NCBI GenBank assembly: GCA_964587105.1
Contig: CAZPKG010000009.1
Location: 1 to 64,000, forward strand
Direction: 5' to 3'
Length of the DNA: 64,000 bases
DNA from: JABWCQ01 sp964587105
GTDB taxonomy: Bacteria; Electryoneota; RPQS01
A program made the translations under genes and the position numbers. Below are positions 58,781 to 64,000 of this stretch, piece by piece. Below the pieces are notes generated by a model. The model worked only from the letters and a program-made list of their open reading frames with translations. It was not told the origin of the DNA and made no database searches. Numbering within the stretch: the first letter of the stretch is position 1; the number at the start of each line of letters is the position of its first letter.

Positions 58781-60354
58781 CAAAACTTGCGATTATCTCA
58801 AGCTTTCTCTTTCTTGCCATGTCTTCTGTCCATGGCCGCACCCTCTTCGTTCCGGACCAATACCCATCAATTCAGGCTGGACTAAACGAAATTGCTAATG
58901 ATGATACACTCTTAATTCGTTCCGGTGTTTATCACGAAGCTCTAATTGCGCCGCCACTAAGGTTTGTCCTGATTGGAGAGTTTCAACCAGACTCATCAGA
59001 ATCGCTGCGACCGTTGGTTGACGCAACTCACCTGCCGATACATGATTCCACGCACGTCCTTGAATTGCCGGACAATTCAATCGCAAACATTCAGAATATC
59101 CATTTCAAGAATCGAGGGCGGGCGGGAATAGACTGTTCGGGCTCGTCCGTAACGTTAACAAACTGCGTGATAGATTCTATCTTTATCGGTTTTCGTTATT
59201 CGCTTGAAGGCGCCGGAACAACTGTAATACTTCAAAGTTGTGAGTTTTTTTGCAACTATGAACTTTGCGTGTCTGTCTGGGACGGCAATGCACTTCGCGC
59301 CACAGGTTGCACGTTCATCGGATTAGGCAGTGAACGGGATCGGGCGATGGTTGCTTCAGGTCAAGCCTACTTAGATTCTTGCCGGTTTTCAAATAGAGCG
59401 CCAACGGCAGCGTTATCGTTGAGGGGCGGACCGCATGTCGTTACAAACTGCACATTCGGACCTCTCATTACAATGCAAAGTCAAATTCTTGCACGTGTCG
59501 GCGATAGCAGTAATGTGATCCTGAACAATGACTTTGTTGATTGCACCTTTGGATTGCATGTGTTGGGAATAGTTACTCATACTCCTGATTCAGTTGAGGT
59601 CCATCGCAATCGTTTCACGAGATGTGTTGGTCTGGATTCGTCCAATTCAGCCCAAGGCGTTATCGGAATGATCCTGTACGGAGATGACACTTTGCGCGGC
59701 CCGTATCTGTCCAAGAACGTGTTTGACGGGTGCGGTGCGAACAGCGCTGTGGATGATATTGCTTTGAATCCATTTTACCCTGCCTTGTTTGAACAAAATC
59801 ATTTCATGCACGACAGCATAAATGGTTTGCCTTCAGTTTACGCAGGCCATCCGGTGTTGCAGCCAACTCCGATAACTCTTCGAGACAACATCTGGGAAGA
59901 GTGTGGATACGCTCTTGCTTTAGGACCAACTGCTGATGCACAGTATAATTATTGGGGACACAGCAGCGGGCCTTTTCATGACACTGAGAACCCAAGCGGA
60001 GTAGGTGACACTATCACTGGCCCAGCTCGCTTTATACCCTGGCTTGAAGATACTTTGACAAGAGCGCATGATGTACGAAGTGGAATTGCGAATGAGTATG
60101 CACTCGATGTATTCCCCAACCCGTTCAACGTATCCGTAACAATTGAGTATGCGTTGGCAAAAGAGCAGGAAGTTAAACTTGAGATATTTGATGTGCTGGG
60201 TAGAAAAGCGGAGACGTTATTAGATGAGCGGCAGGGGATTGGAGTGCGTTCCGTTTTGTGGAAGGCCGATGGGTTTGCTTCGGGGTTGTACTTTGCGAGA
60301 CTGACATCCGATGAGGGCGCGACACAAGCCGTGAAATTGATGCTGTTGAAGTAG
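58777..60354 (+). CDS. Right-handed beta-helix protein with T9SS sorting domain
   Basis: A 525-residue protein starting at GTG 58777, in a GTGA overlap with the Cys-rich gene. The signal peptide is TKLAIISSFLFLAMSSVHG. The body opens RTLFVPDQYPSIQAGLNEIANDDTLLIRSGVYHEALI, typical for a parallel beta-helix (pectate-lyase-like), with rungs such as VTLTNCVIDSI, VTNCTFGPL and ILNNDFVDCTF. NYWGHSSGPFHDTENPSGVGD is the well-known end motif of such helices. A type IX sorting domain follows (VFPNPFNVSVTI, ending AVKLMLLK). Unlike cassette A proteins it keeps the sorting domain. Confidence 0.85.
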   Translation: MTKLAIISSFLFLAMSSVHGRTLFVPDQYPSIQAGLNEIANDDTLLIRSGVYHEALIAPPLRFVLIGEFQPDSSESLRPLVDATHLPIHDSTHVLELPDNSIANIQNIHFKNRGRAGIDCSGSSVTLTNCVIDSIFIGFRYSLEGAGTTVILQSCEFFCNYELCVSVWDGNALRATGCTFIGLGSERDRAMVASGQAYLDSCRFSNRAPTAALSLRGGPHVVTNCTFGPLITMQSQILARVGDSSNVILNNDFVDCTFGLHVLGIVTHTPDSVEVHRNRFTRCVGLDSSNSAQGVIGMILYGDDTLRGPYLSKNVFDGCGANSAVDDIALNPFYPALFEQNHFMHDSINGLPSVYAGHPVLQPTPITLRDNIWEECGYALALGPTADAQYNYWGHSSGPFHDTENPSGVGDTITGPARFIPWLEDTLTRAHDVRSGIANEYALDVFPNPFNVSVTIEYALAKEQEVKLEIFDVLGRKAETLLDERQGIGVRSVLWKADGFASGLYFARLTSDEGATQAVKLMLLK

Positions 60355-60377
60355 GCAGGTTAGGACCTGCCACTACG
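60354..60377 (+). repeat. Stop-adjacent hairpin with ACTAC end
   Basis: GGCAGGT-TAGG-ACCTGCC starts on the last base of the TAG stop; ACTACG follows, like the CCTAC of the family-3 copies. Confidence 0.6.
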
Positions 60378-60388
60378 TTTGGATAGTG

Positions 60389-60416
60389 AAAGCCCCCGCG
60401 TTTATGTGGGGCTTTT
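60389..60416 (+). terminator. Intrinsic terminator
   Basis: AAAGCCCC and GGGGCTTTT around a GC-containing loop. Confidence 0.75.
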
Positions 60417-60575
60417 CGTTTGGTTTATAGCCTCGAATCGGGCTTGCCACAAGGGAATTTGATTACACTTGTAGAAACTTTTTCGCTAAACATTTCACAA
60501 ATACCGTGCTAACTTGCGGTTTGTATATCATTTATAAACAGGTTTTAGGAAATTTTTTTAGACCCCCTAAAACCC

Positions 60576-60605
60576 TTGACAAGCGCACCTTTCACAAGCT
60601 ATATT
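60576..60605 (+). promoter_or_regulatory. Sigma70-type promoter of the CBS-domain gene
   Basis: TTGACA (60576-60581), an 18-base spacer and TATATT (60600-60605), about 20 bases before the ribosome site. The clearest promoter in the window. Confidence 0.8.
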
Positions 60606-60634
60606 AGGACAGAGTGTCAAACTGGGAGGTTTGG

Positions 60635-61075
60635 ATGAAGCTGTCGGAAGTGCTATTCGAGAAAGGGACGCGGGTCTATTCGGCCCACGAGTCCGATCCG
60701 GTCTTGGCTGCGGTCGAAATGCTGGTGTCGCATAATATCGGCGCACTGGCTATTTTGTCGGGAGACAACGTGCTCGCGGGGATTTTTTCCGAGCGCGATA
60801 TACTCAGATTGGTGTCGAGAAATGCCGGACAATTGGCGAAACTCAACGTCGGCGAGTTCATGACGCGTGACGTAGTGACGGGAACGCCTGAAGATTCCGT
60901 CGAAGAAGCGATGTCGCGTATGACCGAGCGGCGCATCCGCCATCTGCCGATTGTGCAGCATGGCCGATTGGTGGGAATGATTTCTATCGGAGATCTCGTG
61001 AAATCGAGACTCGAAGAGACCGAATACCACAAACAGCAAATGGAGAATTTGGTACTCGGGAAGTATCCAGCTTGA
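60635..61075 (+). CDS. CBS-domain pair protein
   Basis: A 146-residue protein of two CBS motifs (VYSAHESDPVLAAVEMLVSHNIGALAIL and VGEFMTRDVVTGTPEDSVEEAMSRMTERRIRHLPIV) with the typical GIFSERDIL and GMISIGDLVK ends. CBS pairs bind adenosine nucleotides and regulate partner proteins; none is adjacent. GGGAGG lies 5 bases before ATG at 60635. Downstream are two tandem family-1 elements. Confidence 0.92.
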   Translation: MKLSEVLFEKGTRVYSAHESDPVLAAVEMLVSHNIGALAILSGDNVLAGIFSERDILRLVSRNAGQLAKLNVGEFMTRDVVTGTPEDSVEEAMSRMTERRIRHLPIVQHGRLVGMISIGDLVKSRLEETEYHKQQMENLVLGKYPA

Positions 61076-61109
61076 CCTACTTGAAAAGTAGGCAACTTTG
61101 CGCTGACGC
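61076..61109 (+). repeat. Family-1 element, first of a tandem pair
   Basis: CCTACTT-GAA-AAGTAGG starts on the base after TGA; tail CAACTTTGCGCTGACGC. Confidence 0.88.
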
Positions 61110-61139
61110 CTACTTGAAAAGTAGGTTTTGCGCTGGCGC
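61109..61139 (+). repeat. Family-1 element, second of a tandem pair
   Basis: The same hairpin, CCTACTT-GAA-AAGTAGG, with tail TTTTGCGCTGGCGC. Its first base is the last base of the previous tail. Confidence 0.88.
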
Positions 61140-61172
61140 AGGGGCTTTAATTAGTTTATGGGGCTTGGGAAG

Positions 61173-61210
61173 CAGACCCCCCCTAACCCCCCCGTGAACG
61201 GAGGGGGATC
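61173..61210 (+). repeat. 38-base C/G-run direct repeat, copy 1
   Basis: CAGACCCCCCCTAAC, then seven Cs, GTGAACGG and AGGGGGATC. Identical over all 38 bases to copy 2 at 61351. Confidence 0.9.
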
Positions 61211-61289
61211 AGAGCGAATCTGGTGCTGGGAAGACATGCGATTTTTGTGCTACTATGCACGATCGCGTGAACGCGCATTCAGATCAATA

Positions 61290-61319
61290 AAAACGCCGGA
61301 CGAAAGTCCGGCGTTTTTT
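61290..61319 (+). terminator. Bidirectional terminator between convergent genes
   Basis: AAAACGCCGGAC-GAAA-GTCCGGCGTTTT, followed by TT; A/T tracts on both sides let it serve the CBS gene and the minus-strand lipoprotein gene. Confidence 0.92.
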
Positions 61320-61350
61320 GGTTATCTTTTCTGGTAACAGTAGCGACAAA

Positions 61351-61388
61351 CAGACCCCCCCTAACCCCCCCGTGAACGGAGGGGGATC
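61351..61388 (+). repeat. 38-base C/G-run direct repeat, copy 2
   Basis: Exact repeat of 61173-61210. It ends four bases before the stop codon of the minus-strand lipoprotein gene. Confidence 0.9.
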
Positions 61389-61392
61389 GGAA

Positions 61393-62037
61393 TTAGGCAG
61401 CGCCGCCGAGTTTGGCGCGCTTCAGGAAGGCGCGGTACTTGTCGGCATGCGAGGCAATTGTGTTTTTCGGACCGGTGACCTTAACGAAATAGTTGCCAGC
61501 CGGAGTTTCGAGCACCGAAGCCAACATGCGGTAGTTGGGCTGTTCCGAACTCGGGCCGGTGCCCATCGTGGAGGGCAGCAAGGTGCCGGTGATGTCAATG
61601 GTAATCACAAGGATGCCATTGTCGAGACGCATCGAGTCGGTTTTGGCTACGCTCGCACCCGGTTCTCCATTAGGTCCGGTCATCTGACCTTCCCAACGCT
61701 GCAAGTTCGCCATCGAACTGCCGCCCGTTCCGGGGAAGTGGAAAATTGCCAATTCGCCATCAGCATTGTCGCCGTTGGCGCGAGCCAAAGTGGCTTGGCC
61801 GAGACGCATGTTCGATGAAGGCGTGGACTTCGTCCATCCGGCGGGCAACTCGGACATGAAGCTATTCAGGTCCAAACCCGGCCCGGTCGTCGCGTGCGGA
61901 TTGGTCGGCTGATCACCCATTTGGCGGTCTCCCATCGGCTTCTCCATGGGCGCCTTCTCAACTTTCTTTTCGGGCTTCTGAGGAACACAACCTACAGCCC
62001 AAACCATGCAACACAAGGCCAACAAAACTCGATACAT
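61393..62037 (-). CDS. Lipoprotein of unknown function
   Basis: A 214-residue protein with a lipobox (LLALCCMVWAVGC). A Met/Pro/Lys-rich linker (KKVEKAPMEKPMGDRQMGDQPTNP) leads to one globular domain (LPAGWTKSTPSSNMRLGQATLARANGDNADGELAIFHFPGTGGSSMANLQRWEGQM...). The GW...PSS.MR...F.....GT.GS..ANL.RW..Q pattern is seen in uncharacterised envelope proteins. It likely sits in the inner leaflet of the outer membrane. Function not known. A clear promoter lies upstream (62071-62099). Confidence 0.8.
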   Translation of the reverse strand: MYRVLLALCCMVWAVGCVPQKPEKKVEKAPMEKPMGDRQMGDQPTNPHATTGPGLDLNSFMSELPAGWTKSTPSSNMRLGQATLARANGDNADGELAIFHFPGTGGSSMANLQRWEGQMTGPNGEPGASVAKTDSMRLDNGILVITIDITGTLLPSTMGTGPSSEQPNYRMLASVLETPAGNYFVKVTGPKNTIASHADKYRAFLKRAKLGGAA

Positions 62038-62043
62038 AAGAAA

Positions 62044-62099
62044 AACCCTTGTACTTTAGTGACAAGGGTTATAATAACGGATTTGCGTTAGAATCGCAA
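62044..62099 (-). promoter_or_regulatory. Promoter and overlapping palindrome of the lipoprotein gene
   Basis: On the minus strand, TTGCGA (62094-62099), a 17-base spacer and TATTAT (62071-62076). Directly downstream, at the expected start of transcription, is AACCCTTGT / ACAAGGGTT, a 9-bp perfect inverted repeat with a 9-base spacer (62044-62070). It could be an operator or a leader hairpin. Confidence 0.65.
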
Positions 62100-62103
62100 G
62101 TAA

Positions 62104-63114
62104 TTAAAGCTTGCTCATAATTCCCTGGGCAATCAGCTCAAGCGACATGACGGAATCGGCACCGCCACGGGCAATCGCTTCCTTCGGCATTCCAAACACC
62201 ACACAGCTTTTCTCGTCTTGGGCGATGGTCTTGGCTCCGGCTTGCTTCATTTCGAGCAAACCGTCCGCACCGTCCGCACCCATACCGGTTAGGATTGCTC
62301 CGACGGCATTTTTTCCAGCCACGCGGGCGACGGACTTGAACAACACGTCAACTGCCGGGCGCTGATGATGCACGCGCGGGCCGTCTTTGACTGCAACGGA
62401 ATAAACTGCACCACTGCGCTGAAGCATCATGTGCAGATTTCCGGGCGCAATCAGCGCGAGGCCGGGGCGCAGTGTGTCACCGTCTTTAGCTTCGCGGACT
62501 TCAATCGCGCAAATACCATTTAAGCGATCGGCAAATGCTTTGGTGAATTGTTCGGGCATGTGCTGAACCACCACGGTCGGTGGAGAATTAACAGGAAAAC
62601 GCTGCAAGACTTCGCGCAACGCTTCTGTACCGCCCGTTGATGCACCAATGGCGATAATCTTGAGAGTGGTTTCTTTGAGAGCTTCCATCGGTTTTGTCGG
62701 CGGAGCATTTGTGCGAGCGGTCATACGTGCGCGCGCAGCTGCTTTGACACGCGTGATGAGTTCTTTGGAAAGTTCGCCGACCGAATATGCTTCACCCGGT
62801 TTGCAAAGCACATCCACCGCGCCGAGCGCGAGTGCGTCCATCGCCATTTCGCTGCCTTTCGGCGTCAGCGATGAAACCACAACAACGGGCATGGGCTTAT
62901 GCTTCATTAGCTTGCGCAAAAACGAGAGTCCATCCATGCGCGGCATTTCGATATCCAGCGTCAGCACGTCGGGCGCGAGACTTAGAATCTTGTCGCGCGC
63001 GACATACGGATCGGGAGCGGTTCCGACCACTTGAATTTCGGGATCGCGCGCGAGTTCTTCACTAAGGACGCGGCGCACAAGAGCGGAATCGTCCACCACC
63101 AATACTTTTACCAT
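62104..63114 (-). CDS. cheB: Chemotaxis response regulator protein-glutamate methylesterase CheB
   Basis: A 336-residue protein. The receiver domain (1-120) has VDDSALVRRVL, phosphoacceptor Asp in LTLDIEMPRMDG and VVSSLT. After a linker the methylesterase/deamidase domain has the catalytic Ser in IGASTGGTEALREVL, His in VVQHMPEQFT and Asp in LTGMGADGADG. It removes methyl groups from chemoreceptors for adaptation. It is the last gene of cheY-cheX-cheB. No CheR or receptor is in the window. Confidence 0.95.
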   Translation of the reverse strand: MVKVLVVDDSALVRRVLSEELARDPEIQVVGTAPDPYVARDKILSLAPDVLTLDIEMPRMDGLSFLRKLMKHKPMPVVVVSSLTPKGSEMAMDALALGAVDVLCKPGEAYSVGELSKELITRVKAAARARMTARTNAPPTKPMEALKETTLKIIAIGASTGGTEALREVLQRFPVNSPPTVVVQHMPEQFTKAFADRLNGICAIEVREAKDGDTLRPGLALIAPGNLHMMLQRSGAVYSVAVKDGPRVHHQRPAVDVLFKSVARVAGKNAVGAILTGMGADGADGLLEMKQAGAKTIAQDEKSCVVFGMPKEAIARGGADSVMSLELIAQGIMSKL

Positions 63115-63126
63115 GATCTAAGTTCG

Positions 63127-63591
63127 TTAAGAGTTTTGCCGGTTCTGCACTTCAAACATCACCTCGGCGAGCGTATGTTCGATGTTTAAGAGTGCGCGTC
63201 TTACGTCTTCCGCTGTCGGTGCGGGCATTTCAGCCGACTCAATTACTTCGGGTGGTGAAAGGTCGAATACCGGACTTGATCCAAAGTGCGCCGTGAGTAG
63301 ATTTCCGCAGAGCATGTTCAACATCTCTTTAAGCACGTCTTTGCGACGCTTCATCTGCTCTTCGGGATCCGATTCCATTTCGAGTAGATTGTCAACGATC
63401 GTATCGAGAACTTCACCCGCAATACGCATCGAGACGCGACCCTCTGCCGCGCCTTTGAAGGTCATTGTCGCGCAAAAATCAGGGGGCGGAAGATCTGCGG
63501 ACTCTTCAAGCGGAAAAACGCTTAGAAATGCAGAGGTTTCAAAGACATGGCTTGCGACCTCTTGAATCGCCGATTCGTAGTTATCGTGCAT
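63127..63591 (-). CDS. cheX: CheX-type chemotaxis phosphatase
   Basis: A 154-residue protein. The family helix with E-x2-N appears as VLKEMLNMLCGNLLTAHF (about residues 88-105), the residues that dephosphorylate CheY-P; FKGAAEGRVSMRIAGEVL is the matching beta-segment. Its start overlaps the CheY stop by 11 bases, and CheB follows after 12 bases. This suggests that it dephosphorylates the neighbouring CheY. Confidence 0.85.
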   Translation of the reverse strand: MHDNYESAIQEVASHVFETSAFLSVFPLEESADLPPPDFCATMTFKGAAEGRVSMRIAGEVLDTIVDNLLEMESDPEEQMKRRKDVLKEMLNMLCGNLLTAHFGSSPVFDLSPPEVIESAEMPAPTAEDVRRALLNIEHTLAEVMFEVQNRQNS

Positions 63592-63982
63592 TGCTGTTGG
63601 CTCCTAAGACCTGTTGAATCATAGCTGCGACGTCTTCGGGTGCGAAAGGTTTGCGAATGTAGCCCTGAACGCCGTTGCGCCGCAGTTCTTCCATGCGGGT
63701 TTCGCTGCCCTCGGTTGAGACAATCACGACCGGTAAGTCGTTCCAATCGCTGCTGTCTTTGAGAGTTTGCACAAATTGGAGTCCGTCCATAACGGGCATA
63801 TTGATGTCGCAAAAGACAATGTCGGGCCAAAACTCCTCAAGTACGGCTAATGCGGCTTTGCCGTGTTCGGCAGTGCGGATTTCACTGATTTCGACGCCGC
63901 ACATGCGCACTGTACGCTCCATCACTGTCCGGGTCAACGCTGAGTCATCAACGATGAGAATGTTGTACGCCACTGTGGACAT
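63581..63982 (-). CDS. cheY: CheY-like single-domain response regulator
   Basis: A 133-residue receiver domain. LIVDDSALTRTVMERT gives the acidic pocket, FCDINMPVMDG the phosphoacceptor Asp (about residue 59), VIVSTEGSETRM the Thr/Ser switch and IRKPFAPEDV the Lys. It has no output domain. It overlaps cheX by 11 bases in the same operon. Its kinase (CheA) is not in view. Confidence 0.93.
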   Translation of the reverse strand: MSTVAYNILIVDDSALTRTVMERTVRMCGVEISEIRTAEHGKAALAVLEEFWPDIVFCDINMPVMDGLQFVQTLKDSSDWNDLPVVIVSTEGSETRMEELRRNGVQGYIRKPFAPEDVAAMIQQVLGANSNAR

Positions 63983-64000
63983 CCTCGAATAGTTCTAAGG

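Noticed and set aside
61173..61388. Insertion-sequence ends or att sites
   Set aside because: The 38-base copies are direct repeats and contain no transposase or integrase between them, only a terminator.
61318..61818. A 166-residue plus-strand frame beginning in the repeat region
   Set aside because: Antisense to the lipoprotein gene, which has a lipobox and a promoter; composition is that of a shadow.

Overview
The window is a bacterial chromosome segment of roughly 50% GC, densely coded on both strands. At least eight predicted exported proteins end in a 'YPNPFN'-type C-terminal domain of about 80 residues, the sorting signal of type IX secretion. With a TonB-dependent receptor, lipoproteins and a sigma70-like promoter (TTGACA-18-TATATT at 60576-60605), this points to a Gram-negative FCB-superphylum organism outside the classical Bacteroidetes (Calditrichota, KSB1 or Zixibacteria-like). 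No rRNA or marker gene fixes the phylum. The T9SS machinery itself is not in the window.

Layout. 1-2450 (minus): an ArsF/ArsG-type redox and efflux quartet with a palindromic operator candidate. 2.7-17.5 kb: a class V aminotransferase, a 3-phosphoglycerate dehydrogenase (a plausible serine pair), a TonB receptor and six T9SS-sorted proteins, three of them a tandem paralogous trio. 17.6-27.9 kb: housekeeping genes (EamA exporter, an enoyl-reductase-like protein, acyl-CoA dehydrogenase, an MgtE-N/CBS protein with DEAD-box helicase and Nramp transporter in one operon, DUF1015, a methyltransferase). 27.9-38.2 kb: a large T9SS protein, then three tandem copies of a two-gene cassette, each a beta-helix protein followed by a repeat/FN3-like protein. 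38.3-42 kb: small membrane proteins, ferritin, 7Fe-type ferredoxin, aldo/keto reductase and hydrolase. 42.3-50 kb: a glycolytic cluster (pfkA, gap, pgk, tpiA) ending in secG and tRNA-Leu(GAG), interrupted by DUF1232 and other small genes. 50-55.4 kb: DsrE, M20 hydrolase, an ECF sigma/Ser-Thr kinase pair, VOC and EamA proteins. 55.4-62 kb: a secreted trypsin-like protease, a Cys-rich protein paired with a beta-helix protein, a CBS protein and a lipoprotein. 62.1-64 kb (minus): cheY-cheX-cheB.

The most unusual signal is in the 3' flanks. At least ten loci carry a short perfect hairpin whose stem differs from copy to copy but always pairs, with a 2-3 nt loop (GAA, GTT, GTA), followed by a nearly constant tail, GTTTTGCGCTGACGC. 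Most begin at, or contain, the stop codon of the gene before them. Other dispersed families (GC-rich CGCCGAGCGG elements, GGCACCC hairpins, CATCCTGAA elements, C/G-run elements, pyrimidine-rich leaders) also crowd gene ends or starts, and one family brackets a small GIY-YIG nuclease gene. The triplicated two-gene surface cassette is the second main candidate for an undescribed system.
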